Positions 24,304-34,188 of a stretch of DNA of 41,605 bases are shown here, one piece after another. Every line of letters starts with the position of its first letter. Position 1 is the first letter of the stretch. The DNA is from Anaeromassilibacillus sp. An200 (lineage in GTDB: Bacteria; Bacillota; Clostridia; Oscillospirales; Acutalibacteraceae): positions 1 to 41,605 of the forward strand of contig NZ_NFJU01000028.1 of NCBI RefSeq assembly GCF_002160025.1, given 5' to 3'. The notes beneath the pieces are model-generated. The model did not search any database. It was not told the DNA's origin and saw only the letters and a list, made by a program, of their open reading frames with translations. A program made the position numbers and the translations under genes.

Positions 24304-25080
24304 TTATACTTGCAAAATAGCTTGCAGCTTTGCAATATTTGCCCCCGCATCTTCCGGTTTATGGGCATCCGAAGCGCAGCGGATCTCAACATTTTTGCTT
24401 TTAAATATATGCAGCATGGTTTGATTCATACCGAGTTCCTCAAATCCATAATTCAAAGCAAGACCGCCGCTTTGTTCCGCATACATATGATGTGCTTTTA
24501 ATTCGTCGGCTAGTAAACGGTAGATGTCGGTAAAATCCTGTGTCGGATAATGGTGGAAGCACTTTATGGAATCGGGATGCGCGACCCCGGAAAACAAACC
24601 GCTTTTTACCAGCCGGAGCATCAGCTGATAATAGTTTGAGTAAATGTGTTCCGTATCGATGTTGTTCCAGAATTCCGCTTTATGGTCAAATCCGAATCCG
24701 TCCACCCAGTGAATGGAGCCTACCGAAAAATCAAATGGAAAAGATCGCAGGATATCGCCGATCAACTTTTCGTACTCAGGAAAATAGCACACCTCAAGTC
24801 CCCATTTTATTTTTATGGGGAATGTGATCGTTCTCATTTCGGTAATGAGTGTTTGGAAATCTTTGATCGAAAGGGTTGCTTTCTTTTTGTACCAGTTTTT
24901 CTGATACTCGCTGTATTCACAAATGGAAGTATACATAGGGGCGAACTCTGCAAAACGGTGGGAATGCTCCAACAGATAAATTTCATCCATTCCCATGCGG
25001 ATCGCTTGCTGCACAAATTGGTCAATCCATTCTTTTGTATAGGGGCCTTTTTCAATGTGAATATGTACATCGGTCATCAT
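24304..25080 (-). CDS. PHP-domain phosphatase, histidinol-phosphatase (HisJ) family
   Basis: 258 residues. PHP motifs are DVHIHIEKG near the N-terminus, LLEHSHRF, GLEVCYFPEYE, SVGSIHWVDGF, GVAHPD and CASDAHKPED, together giving the trinuclear metal site. HisJ-type enzymes dephosphorylate histidinol phosphate. The family also includes sugar-phosphate phosphatases, and no other his gene is nearby, so the substrate is uncertain. GGAGGAGG lies upstream of ATG 25080; a second ATG follows at once. Confidence 0.82.
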   Translation of the reverse strand: MMTDVHIHIEKGPYTKEWIDQFVQQAIRMGMDEIYLLEHSHRFAEFAPMYTSICEYSEYQKNWYKKKATLSIKDFQTLITEMRTITFPIKIKWGLEVCYFPEYEKLIGDILRSFPFDFSVGSIHWVDGFGFDHKAEFWNNIDTEHIYSNYYQLMLRLVKSGLFSGVAHPDSIKCFHHYPTQDFTDIYRLLADELKAHHMYAEQSGGLALNYGFEELGMNQTMLHIFKSKNVEIRCASDAHKPEDAGANIAKLQAILQV

Positions 25081-25122
25081 CAGACCTCCTCCCGATTCCT
25101 TGTCTGCGCCATATTCGGAAAC

Positions 25123-25165
25123 AAAAAAGGGCTCCCGATTTTGCGAATAACCGGGAGCTCTTTTT
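25123..25165 (-). terminator. Terminator of gdhA
   Basis: GGGCTCCCG (25129-25137) pairs with CGGGAGCTC (25152-25160). On the minus strand, the direction of gdhA, it is followed by a T6 run; a T run also follows on the plus strand. Confidence 0.8.
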
Positions 25166-25197
25166 GTCGCTTTGTTTGTTGGGGAGGGGAAACGCAA

Positions 25198-26535
<1,338 letters not shown>

Positions 26536-26597
26536 TTACCTCCTGTACAGAACTCTGGCGCTGGTGTTCAGCGTTCCATTTAGATTGATATGTTACA

Positions 26598-26626
26598 AGT
26601 TTATCACACAAATATTCATTTATCAA
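26598..26626 (-). promoter_or_regulatory. Likely gdhA promoter
   Basis: On the minus strand, TTGATA (26621-26626), 17 bases, TAAACT (26598-26603), about 70 bases before the gdhA start. A small hairpin (CGCTG/CAGCG) lies in the leader at about 26552-26566. Confidence 0.55.
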
Positions 26627-26776
26627 TATTTAAAAGGAAAAAAATTGAATTAATTTTCATTTTTTGCAGGAAAAATATTTTTTGTTGCAAAAAGTTTGGA
26701 AAGAAACGGATTTCTGTTTCCACATCTCCCTATTTTTGTGCACAAATCTAAATCAGGATACGGGGTGTAAAAATGA

Positions 26777-26805
26777 TTGACACCAAAATAAAAATATAAT
26801 AGAAT
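26777..26805 (+). promoter_or_regulatory. Likely glnA promoter
   Basis: TTGACA (26777-26782), 17 bases, TAGAAT (26800-26805), in A-rich DNA. It gives a leader of about 95 bases before glnA. Confidence 0.65.
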
Positions 26806-26836
26806 GAAAACGCATATTGGATGTGTGCTGCTGGCT

Positions 26837-26893
26837 TAACAAGGAGGCTTCCGACTCGATTCTGCCGACTCGACCCCTTGTTATTTTCTTTTT
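26837..26893 (+). promoter_or_regulatory. Attenuator-like hairpin in the glnA leader
   Basis: TAACAAGG (26837-26844) pairs perfectly with CCTTGTTA (26876-26883) and is followed by TTTTCTTTTT, directly before the AGGAGGG site of glnA. The enclosed loop holds CCGACTCGA twice. A T-rich terminator-like hairpin inside a leader, with the gene downstream, is the form of an antitermination switch. In Clostridia glnA-type genes are known targets of ANTAR-domain antiterminators, but the paired-hexaloop ANTAR site could not be confirmed by eye. Confidence 0.5.
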
Positions 26894-26909
26894 AGGAGGG
26901 CGTAAGCAA

Positions 26910-28241
26910 ATGGCCAAATACACCAAGGAAGACATCCTTCGGATTCTGGAAGAAAACGACGTCAAGTTTATCCGCCTGCAGTTTACCGATATTTTCGGTA
27001 CGCTCAAAAACGTCGCCATCACCAGAAGCCAGGCGCGAAAGGCGCTGGATAACGAGTGCATGTTCGACGGTTCGTCCATTGAGGGCTTTGTGCGCATTGA
27101 GGAATCCGACATGTATCTGCAGCCGGATCTGGACACCTTCTGCCTGCTTCCGTGGCATACGCAGCATGGCAAAATTGCGCGCCTGATCTGCGACGTGTAT
27201 AAGAAAAACGGCGAGCCGTTTGAGGGAGATCCTCGTTACATCCTGCGGAAAACCTTGCAGGAAGCGGCAGACATGGGGTATACCTTCAATGTAGGCCCGG
27301 AGTGTGAGTTTTTCCTTTTCAACACCGATGAGCACGGCCATCCCACCACGGTCACGCATGACACCGCGGGCTATTTTGATATGGGTCCGTCCGATCTGGG
27401 GGAGAGCTGCCGCCGTGAGATCTGCCTGACGCTGGAAGAGATGGGATTTGAGATCGAAGCCTCCCATCACGAGTGTGCCGTCGCGCAGCATGAGATTGAT
27501 TTCAAGTACAGTGACGCTCTCAGTGCGGCGGATAACATTCTCACCTTTAAAATGGTTGTAAAATCCGCAGCCGATTCCCATGGCCTTTGCGCCACCTTCA
27601 TGCCCAAGCCCCTGTTCGGGCAGGCAGGATCCGGAATGCATACCAACATGAGCCTGTTCTCGAACGGCAAAAACGCGTTCTATGATCCGGAGTCTCCCAC
27701 GGGCCTGAGCCGCATTGCGTACAAATTTATTGCGGGCATTCTCGCCCACATTCGCGGCATGAGCGCGCTGACCAATCCGCTGGTAAACTCCTACAAGCGT
27801 CTGGTGCCCGGCTATGAGGCTCCCTGCTATATCGCCTGGACGGCGAGCAACCGCAGCGCTCTGGTGCGCGTCCCCGCTACGCGCGGAATGGGAACGCGTG
27901 TGGAGCTGCGCTCTCCCGATCCGGCCTGCAATCCGTATCTGGAGCTGGCTGTTTTGCTGGCCGCCGGTCTGGAAGGCATCCGCAAGGATATGACGCCGCC
28001 CGAGCCGGTTTCTGCGAATATTTATGATATGAGCGAGCAGGAGCGTCTGGAAAACGGCATAGAGAATCTGCCCTCAACACTGCTGGAGGCCATCAACTAT
28101 ATGAAGGCGGATCCGTTTATCCGCGAAGTGCTCGGCGACCATGCCTATGACAAGTACACCGAGGCCAAGAAGCTGGAATGGGATGAATATTCCACCCGCG
28201 TTTCCCAGTGGGAGATCGATCGATATCTGAGCAAATTCTGA
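26910..28241 (+). CDS. glnA: Glutamine synthetase, type I
   Basis: 443 residues, the short GSI-alpha form of Firmicutes. It makes glutamine from glutamate, ammonium and ATP as a dodecamer. Motifs are [28 protein letters not shown] (metal site), the [10 protein letters not shown] ammonium/glutamate region and NRSALVRVP (ATP). The start at ATG 26910 follows AGGAGGG; an upstream in-frame ATG at 26817 is ahead of the attenuator hairpin and rejected. The adenylylation loop of the GSI-beta type is absent, so feedback and leader control are expected instead. Confidence 0.95.
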   Translation: MAKYTKEDILRILEENDVKFIRLQFTDIFGTLKNVAITRSQARKALDNECMFDGSSIEGFVRIEESDMYLQPDLDTFCLLPWHTQHGKIARLICDVYKKNGEPFEGDPRYILRKTLQEAADMGYTFNVGPECEFFLFNTDEHGHPTTVTHDTAGYFDMGPSDLGESCRREICLTLEEMGFEIEASHHECAVAQHEIDFKYSDALSAADNILTFKMVVKSAADSHGLCATFMPKPLFGQAGSGMHTNMSLFSNGKNAFYDPESPTGLSRIAYKFIAGILAHIRGMSALTNPLVNSYKRLVPGYEAPCYIAWTASNRSALVRVPATRGMGTRVELRSPDPACNPYLELAVLLAAGLEGIRKDMTPPEPVSANIYDMSEQERLENGIENLPSTLLEAINYMKADPFIREVLGDHAYDKYTEAKKLEWDEYSTRVSQWEIDRYLSKF

Positions 28242-28258
28242 GGAAGGGGAGAGCTTCC

Positions 28259-29101
28259 TTGAAATTTACGAAAATGCACGGCATAGGCAATGATTACATC
28301 TATGTCAATTGCTTTGAAGAGGAAATTCCGGCGGATCCCGCCGCTCTTTCCCGGCGGTTAAGCGACCGTCACTTTGGAATCGGTTCGGACGGGCTGATCC
28401 TGATCCGCCCCACGGAGAACGGCGACGCCATGATGGATCTCTACAATGCCGATGGCTCCCGCGCCATGATGTGCGGCAATGGAATCCGCTGTGTGGGCCG
28501 CTATGTGTATGAGCGGGGGATCGCGAAAAAAGAGACGCTGCGCATTGATACGCTCAGCGGTGTGAAGACGCTGCATCTGGATGTTGCGAATGGAACGGTC
28601 CAATCCATCGAGGTGGATATGGGAGAGCCTGTTTTGGAGCCTGCCTCCATTCCGGTCCTTCTCCCCGGAGAACGAGCGGTGTCCGTTCCTGTTGAGATGG
28701 GAGACGATGTCTTTTCCGTCACCTGTGTCTCCATGGGCAATCCGCACTGCGTGCTGTTTGTGGAGGACGTGGACGCGCTTGATCTGGAAGAATTGGGGCC
28801 CCGCTTTGAATGGAACCCCCTGTTTCCGCAGGGAGTCAACACAGAATTTATCCAGCCCTTGCCGGACGGCAGCCTGAAAATGCGCGTCTGGGAGCGCGGC
28901 TCCGGGGAAACCTGGGCCTGCGGCACCGGCGCCTGCGCGTCTGTTGTTGCCGCCTGCCTGTGCGGAAAGGCGAAAAGGCGATCGGTCGTCCATCTGCGCG
29001 GAGGAGATTTGGCGATCCACTGGCGGGAAGAAGATAACCATGTGATGATGCACGGCCCCGCTGCCTTCGTGTTTGATGGAGAAATTGATTTGTCGGAATG
29101 A
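28259..29101 (+). CDS. dapF: Diaminopimelate epimerase
   Basis: 280 residues. It converts LL- to meso-diaminopimelate for lysine and peptidoglycan. The two catalytic cysteines are in MCGNGIRC (C72) and ACGTGACAS (C221), each in one of two similar halves; MHGIGNDYIYV at the start is typical. The start is TTG 28259 with GGAAGGGGAG upstream, 17 bases after the glnA stop, so it is probably co-transcribed with glnA. That pairing is unusual for dapF and joins nitrogen and wall metabolism. Confidence 0.95.
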   Translation: MKFTKMHGIGNDYIYVNCFEEEIPADPAALSRRLSDRHFGIGSDGLILIRPTENGDAMMDLYNADGSRAMMCGNGIRCVGRYVYERGIAKKETLRIDTLSGVKTLHLDVANGTVQSIEVDMGEPVLEPASIPVLLPGERAVSVPVEMGDDVFSVTCVSMGNPHCVLFVEDVDALDLEELGPRFEWNPLFPQGVNTEFIQPLPDGSLKMRVWERGSGETWACGTGACASVVAACLCGKAKRRSVVHLRGGDLAIHWREEDNHVMMHGPAAFVFDGEIDLSE

Positions 29102-29184
29102 GAATTGCAAGCGGAAAGGAGAGGAGAAAATTGCCGGAGAGAAAAGAAACCCGCTGGATGAAAAGTGCGTTGTGCCGCCAGGGG

Positions 29185-29202
29185 AGAGCCCGGCTCTTTT
29201 TT
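29185..29202 (+). terminator. Short terminator-like hairpin after dapF
   Basis: AGAGC-CCG-GCTCT (29185-29197) followed by a T run. The stem is only five bases, so efficiency is uncertain. The region 29102-29467 holds no convincing gene; an open frame overlapping the dapF stop has no ribosome binding site or recognisable family. Confidence 0.5.
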
Positions 29203-29291
29203 CCGCATCTGTCTGCTGCCCGGGCGTTCGGGAACAACAAAACAACTGGTGGGAGCCTCCTCCTGGAACAGGTTCCCTGACAGAAAAAGGG

Positions 29292-29347
29292 AATTGTCGG
29301 CGGAGCAGCGTATCCATACGTCTGTTTCGGGGCAATTTTCTTTTTTG
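29292..29347 (+). terminator. Imperfect terminator hairpin before purB
   Basis: AATTG (29292-29296) and GCAGCGTA pair with TACG-T-CTGT and CAATT (29333-29337) around a TCCA loop, with an internal loop in the middle, followed by TTTTCTTTTTT. It either ends the glnA-dapF transcript or acts in a purB leader. Confidence 0.5.
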
Positions 29348-29467
29348 CTTTTCTGATAAATTTGAGTTGCGTTAGCCTTGGAGTTTGTTTGAAGATGGAA
29401 AAGACCATGCGCATGATGTTTCAAATAAACCTTTGAATTGGAAAATAAAAAATGGAGCGTGAAAGGT

Positions 29468-30898
29468 ATGCATACAAATTATGAATCTCCGTTTTCCTCC
29501 CGTTATGCGGATGAAGAGATGAAATATCTCTTCTCGGAGGAGAAAAAATTCCGCACCTGGCGCAAGCTTTGGATTGCTTTGGCGCAGGCAGAGCATGAAC
29601 TGGGGCTTCCCGTCACCCAGGAGCAGATCGATGAGCTGACGGCTTACCAGGACGACATCAATTATGAGGTTGCCCGGGCAAGGGAAAAGGAAGTCCGCCA
29701 CGATGTCATGTCCCATGTTTACGCTTATGGCGTGCAGTGTCCGAAGGCTAAGCCGATCATTCATCTCGGCGCTACATCCTGCTATGTGGGAGATAACACG
29801 GATATTATCATTATGACGGAAGCGCTCCACCTGGTGCAGAAGAAGCTGGTGCTTGTCGTGCGCGCACTGTCCCGCTTCGCGGAGCAGCATAAGGATCAGC
29901 CGACGCTGGCCTTCACGCATTTTCAGCCCGCTCAGCCCACGACGGTCGGTAAGCGTGCAACGCTCTGGATTCAGGATCTGCTGATGGACTTGGAAGACGT
30001 GGAATATCAGCTTTCCAAGGCCAAGCTGCTTGGCTCCAAGGGAACGACGGGAACGCAGGCAAGCTTCCTGGAGCTGTTTGATGGTGATTATGAAAAGGTG
30101 CGTGAGCTGGATCGGAAGATTGCAGAGAAGATGGGCTATTCGGCCTGCTTTGCCGTTTCCGGTCAGACGTATTCCCGTAAGCTGGACAGCCAGATCCTGT
30201 CCGTTTTGAGTGGGATCGCCCAGAGCGCCGCGAAATTCTCCAACGATATCCGCCTGCTTCAGCATCTCAAGGAGGTGGAGGAGCCGTTTGAGAAGAATCA
30301 AATCGGTTCTTCCGCGATGGCGTACAAGCGTAATCCCATGCGCACCGAGCGTATGGCTTCCCTGGCCCGCTATGTCATTGCCGACAGCCTTAATCCGGCA
30401 ATGACCGCTTCGGCCCAGTGGTTTGAGAGAACACTGGATGACTCCGCAAACAAGCGCATCAGTGTGCCGGAGGCATTCTTGGCAGTAGACGCCATTCTCA
30501 ATCTGTACCGCAATGTTACCGACGGTCTTGTGGTTTATCCGAAGGTGATGGAGCAGCGTCTGCGCCGGGAGCTTCCCTTCATGGCAACGGAGAACATCAT
30601 GATGGACGCGGTCAAGCGCGGCGGCGATCGCCAGCAGCTTCATGAGCGGATCCGTGTACACTCCATGGCGGCTTCCCGCGTGGTCAAGGAAGAGGGCGGT
30701 GAAAACGATCTGCTGGAGCGGATCGCAGGCGATTCCCTGTTCGGTGTTACGCTGGAAGAGCTGGAGAAAATGATGGAGCCTTCCCGTTATGTTGGATGCG
30801 CTCCGCTTCAGACGGCAGGATTCCTGCATGATGTGGTGGAGCCTGTTCTGGCCAAATACCAGGAGATCGCAGAGGAAACGCCGGAGATCAACGTGTAA
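29468..30898 (+). CDS. purB: Adenylosuccinate lyase
   Basis: 476 residues. It catalyses two steps of purine synthesis: SAICAR to AICAR, and adenylosuccinate to AMP. The fumarase-superfamily signature SSAMAYKRNP is at 281-290, with GATSCYVGDN and TFHF-like AFTHFQPAQPTTVGKR substrate segments. ATG 29468 follows GTGAAAGGT; an in-frame ATG 30 bases earlier has no ribosome binding site. purA follows after 90 bases, so AMP branch enzymes are neighbours. Confidence 0.95.
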   Translation: MHTNYESPFSSRYADEEMKYLFSEEKKFRTWRKLWIALAQAEHELGLPVTQEQIDELTAYQDDINYEVARAREKEVRHDVMSHVYAYGVQCPKAKPIIHLGATSCYVGDNTDIIIMTEALHLVQKKLVLVVRALSRFAEQHKDQPTLAFTHFQPAQPTTVGKRATLWIQDLLMDLEDVEYQLSKAKLLGSKGTTGTQASFLELFDGDYEKVRELDRKIAEKMGYSACFAVSGQTYSRKLDSQILSVLSGIAQSAAKFSNDIRLLQHLKEVEEPFEKNQIGSSAMAYKRNPMRTERMASLARYVIADSLNPAMTASAQWFERTLDDSANKRISVPEAFLAVDAILNLYRNVTDGLVVYPKVMEQRLRRELPFMATENIMMDAVKRGGDRQQLHERIRVHSMAASRVVKEEGGENDLLERIAGDSLFGVTLEELEKMMEPSRYVGCAPLQTAGFLHDVVEPVLAKYQEIAEETPEINV

Positions 30899-30988
30899 AA
30901 TACCTTTGTCCGTATTCCATTTTACAGCGGACAGGCACACAGAAAATCAAACCGGCATATATTAGGAAAGGGAAAAGGTGCTTTCAGT

Positions 30989-32266
30989 ATGGTAACTGCA
31001 ATCGTTGGAGCCAATTGGGGCGACGAAGGAAAAGGAAAAATTACAGACGTCAAGGCAGCGCAGTCCGATATCGTGATCCGGTATCAGGGCGGCAGCAACG
31101 CGGGACATACAATCATCAATCCTTACGGAAAATTTGCCCTGCATCAGCTGCCTTCCGGTGTGTTTCACGGTCATATTCTCAACATCATCGGAAACGGTGT
31201 GGCTCTGAGCCCGGAAAAGCTGGTTGGTGAGCTCAAGGCGTTGGAGGACCGTGGAGTACCAAAGCCGCATGTTCTGGTGAGCAATCGCGCACAGGTGGTT
31301 ATGCCGTACCATGTGACGTTTGATACGTTGGAGGAGGCTCGCCTGTCCTCCAAATCGTTTGGCTCCACCCGTTCCGGCATTGCTCCCTTCTATTCCGATA
31401 AGTTTGCGAAGATCGGATTCCAGGTCAGCGAGTTGTTTGAGGAGGAGTCTTTGCTCCGCGACCGTGTCGAGCATGTGCTGGCGATCAAAAATGTCCTTTT
31501 GGAGCACCTGTATCATCAGCCGCCTTTGACGGTTGATGAGGTCTTTGAAAAGCTGATGGAATACAAAGAGATGCTCGCTCCGTATGCGGCTGACACCTTC
31601 TCCATTCTGCACAACGCGGTGAAGGAAGGCAAGCGCATCCTGCTGGAAGGCCAGCTTGGTTCTCTGAAGGATCCCGATTTCGGTATTTATCCGATGGTCA
31701 CTTCCAGTTCAACTCTGGCGGGCTATGGCGCGGTGGGAGCCGGTTTGCCGCCGTATGAGATCAAGGAAATCATCACGGTGGTAAAAGCTTACTCCAGCGC
31801 TGTGGGAGCCGGTGAGTTTGTCAGTGAGATCTTTGGAGAAGAAGCCGACGAGCTGCGCCGCCGCGGCGGCGATGGCGGCGAGTATGGCGCGACCACGGGC
31901 CGTCCGCGCCGTATGGGCTGGCTGGATCTGGTGGCTACCCGCTACGGCTGCCAGGTGCAGGGAACGACCGCGATTGCTATGACGGTTCTCGACGCTCTGG
32001 GATATCTGGATGAAATTCCTGTGTGTGTGGCCTATGAGCTGGACGGAAAGAAGATTGACTATTTCCCGCCCACCTGCGATCTCAAGCGCTGCAAGCCGGT
32101 GCTGAAATCCATGCCGGGCTGGAAGTGTGATATTCGTGGAATCCGCAGCTATGAAAAGCTTCCGGAAAACACGCGCCGTTACATTGAATTTGCGGAGCAG
32201 CAGATTGGGGTTCCGGTTACGATGGTTTCCAATGGCCCATCCCGTGATGATATCATTTACCGCTGA
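30989..32266 (+). CDS. purA: Adenylosuccinate synthetase, divergent form
   Basis: 425 residues. It joins IMP and aspartate using GTP, the first step from IMP to AMP. GDEGKGK at 11-17 with catalytic D12, and NAGHT with catalytic H40, are intact, as is TTGRPRRMGWLD. Elsewhere it departs from the common bacterial sequence: EGQLGSLKD at 220-228 where most have EGAQGTLLD, GNGVALSPEK for GNGVVxDP, and GIAPFYSDK for GIGPAYxDK. Upstream, TAGGAAAGGG lies 15 bases or more before the ATG. It looks functional but belongs to an unusual branch. Confidence 0.88.
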   Translation: MVTAIVGANWGDEGKGKITDVKAAQSDIVIRYQGGSNAGHTIINPYGKFALHQLPSGVFHGHILNIIGNGVALSPEKLVGELKALEDRGVPKPHVLVSNRAQVVMPYHVTFDTLEEARLSSKSFGSTRSGIAPFYSDKFAKIGFQVSELFEEESLLRDRVEHVLAIKNVLLEHLYHQPPLTVDEVFEKLMEYKEMLAPYAADTFSILHNAVKEGKRILLEGQLGSLKDPDFGIYPMVTSSSTLAGYGAVGAGLPPYEIKEIITVVKAYSSAVGAGEFVSEIFGEEADELRRRGGDGGEYGATTGRPRRMGWLDLVATRYGCQVQGTTAIAMTVLDALGYLDEIPVCVAYELDGKKIDYFPPTCDLKRCKPVLKSMPGWKCDIRGIRSYEKLPENTRRYIEFAEQQIGVPVTMVSNGPSRDDIIYR

Positions 32267-32280
32267 GGAGGAGTCCTCAG
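32263..32280 (+). other. Hairpin across purA stop, just before glmS
   Basis: CTGAGGA (32263-32269) and TCCTCAG (32274-32280) form a perfect 7-base stem containing the purA stop codon. The glmS ribosome binding site (AAGGAGCC) follows directly. It has no T run, so it may influence coupling or mRNA processing rather than terminate. Confidence 0.5.
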
Positions 32281-32298
32281 GAAGGAGCCAAGGATTTT

Positions 32299-34125
32299 AT
32301 GTGTGGTATAGTTGGATATGCAGGTGAGGTGCAGGCAGCACCGGTTCTTTTGAGCGGTCTTGAGAAGCTGGAATATCGCGGCTATGATTCCGCGGGGCTG
32401 GCTGTTTATGACGGAAAGACCGTGCATGTTGCAAAGGCAAAAGGACGCCTGCAGGTGCTCCGTGAAATGACGCAGGACGGCGCGCTGGTTCCCGGTGTGA
32501 TTGGCATCGGTCACACCAGATGGGCGACGCACGGCGCGCCGTCGGATGTGAATTCCCATCCGCAGGTGAGCGATTCCGGAAAATTCGCGGTGGTTCACAA
32601 CGGGATTATTGAGAATTATCTTCAGCTCAAGGAAAAGCTGATGAAAAAGGGCGTCACCTTTGTTTCGGAAACCGATACGGAGGTTGTGGCGCAGCTGTTG
32701 GAGTATTATTATAAGGGCGACATCATTGACGCTGTGATCCAGGTGCTCCGGCGCGTGGAGGGTTCCTATGCCCTCGGCGTTCTGTGTGAGGACGCGCCGG
32801 ATCAGATTGTCGCGGTGCGCAAGGACAGTCCGTTGATTGTGGGGCTGGGCCAGGGAGAGAATTTCATTGCTTCCGACGTTCCGGCCATTCTCAGCCGCAC
32901 ACGTGATATTTACCGCTTGCAGGACAATGAGATTGTGATTCTGAAAAAGGATTCCGTCCAGGTTCTCAATATGGATAGGGAGCCGGTGGAAAAGCAGATC
33001 ACTCATATTGACTGGGATGTTTCCGCGGCGGAAAAAGGCGGCTATGAGCATTTCATGGCCAAGGAGATCATGGAACAGCCCAAGGCGGTGCGCGACACGA
33101 TCTCGCCGCGCCTGCGGGATGGCCGCGTGGTCTTTGATGAAATTTCCCTGACCGCAGAGCAAATTCAGTCGTTTTCCAAGATTTTTATTGTCGCCTGCGG
33201 TTCCGCTTATCATGTCGGCGTGGTGGCGAAATATGTGCTGGAACAGACGGCCCGGATTCCCGTGGAGGTGGACGTCGCCTCCGAATTCCGGTACCGTCAG
33301 CCGATTCTCGGTAAGGATACGCTGGTACTTGTGATCAGCCAGTCGGGAGAAACAGCGGATACGCTGGCCGCTCTGCGGGAAGCAAAGCGTTTGGGAGCCT
33401 ATACGCTGTCAATTGTCAACGTGGTGGGAAGCACCATCGCGAACGAATCCGACGACGTGATCTACACCTGGGCGGGCCCTGAAATTGCCGTCGCCACGAC
33501 TAAGGCGTACAGCACGCAGCTGGCGGTTGTGTATCTCCTTACCATCTATCTGGCGGATCTGCTGGGACGGCTGACTCCGGAGCAGTACGCGGAGTATGTG
33601 AAGGAGCTCGAGGCGCTTCCGGAAAAAATGGAGAGCATCCTGCAAAATCGCGCTAATATCCAGTATTTAGCCTCCCAGTTCTTCAATGTCCGGGATGTGT
33701 TCTTTATCGGCCGCAACCTCGACTATGCCATGTCGCTGGAAGGCTCCCTGAAGCTCAAGGAAATTTCTTATATCCATTCCGACGCCTACGCTGCCGGTGA
33801 ATTGAAGCATGGAACAATCAGTCTGGTGGAGGACGGCACGCTTGTCGTGGCTCTGGCGACGCAGAAGAGTCTGTTTGAAAAGATGATGAGCAACATGAAG
33901 GAGGTCAAGGCGCGCGGAGCTGTTGTGCTTGGCGTGACGACGCAGGAGCAGACGCAGATCGAGAAGGAAGCGGACTATGTGTTTTACATTCCCGATGCCT
34001 GCCCGATGATGCTGCCCTCGCTTTCCGTGGTGCCGCTCCAGCTCTTTGCCTATTATGTGTCGTCCATGAAAGGCTGCGATATTGATAAACCCAGGAATCT
34101 TGCAAAATCCGTTACCGTGGAATAA
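32299..34125 (+). CDS. glmS: Glutamine-fructose-6-phosphate aminotransferase (isomerizing)
   Basis: 608 residues, full length. It makes glucosamine-6-phosphate from fructose-6-phosphate and glutamine. The N-terminal glutaminase begins MCGIVGY with the Cys nucleophile after Met removal; two SIS sugar-isomerase domains follow (ACGSAYHVG, SQSGETADT), and the protein ends DKPRNLAKSVTVE, the family end. It starts only 32 bases after purA, so there is no room for the glmS ribozyme that controls this gene in many Firmicutes. Confidence 0.96.
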   Translation: MCGIVGYAGEVQAAPVLLSGLEKLEYRGYDSAGLAVYDGKTVHVAKAKGRLQVLREMTQDGALVPGVIGIGHTRWATHGAPSDVNSHPQVSDSGKFAVVHNGIIENYLQLKEKLMKKGVTFVSETDTEVVAQLLEYYYKGDIIDAVIQVLRRVEGSYALGVLCEDAPDQIVAVRKDSPLIVGLGQGENFIASDVPAILSRTRDIYRLQDNEIVILKKDSVQVLNMDREPVEKQITHIDWDVSAAEKGGYEHFMAKEIMEQPKAVRDTISPRLRDGRVVFDEISLTAEQIQSFSKIFIVACGSAYHVGVVAKYVLEQTARIPVEVDVASEFRYRQPILGKDTLVLVISQSGETADTLAALREAKRLGAYTLSIVNVVGSTIANESDDVIYTWAGPEIAVATTKAYSTQLAVVYLLTIYLADLLGRLTPEQYAEYVKELEALPEKMESILQNRANIQYLASQFFNVRDVFFIGRNLDYAMSLEGSLKLKEISYIHSDAYAAGELKHGTISLVEDGTLVVALATQKSLFEKMMSNMKEVKARGAVVLGVTTQEQTQIEKEADYVFYIPDACPMMLPSLSVVPLQLFAYYVSSMKGCDIDKPRNLAKSVTVE

Positions 34126-34188
34126 TATGGCTCTTAGCATGTGATGATATTCCAGGTGGCAGAGAACACAATCATTTGGAGGAAACCT

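Noticed and set aside
29098-29280. 60-codon frame overlapping the dapF stop (ATGA)
   Set aside because: The overlap looks like coupling, but the peptide is a low-information Arg-rich sequence and a terminator-like hairpin lies inside it.
29102-29467. Purine or ZTP riboswitch before purB
   Set aside because: The conserved loops of these classes were not found; only terminator-like hairpins are visible.
29372-30940. 522-codon open frame on the minus strand
   Set aside because: Antisense to purB; composition shadow.
32100-32298. glmS ribozyme
   Set aside because: The region is the purA coding end and a 32-base gap; no ribozyme core could fit.
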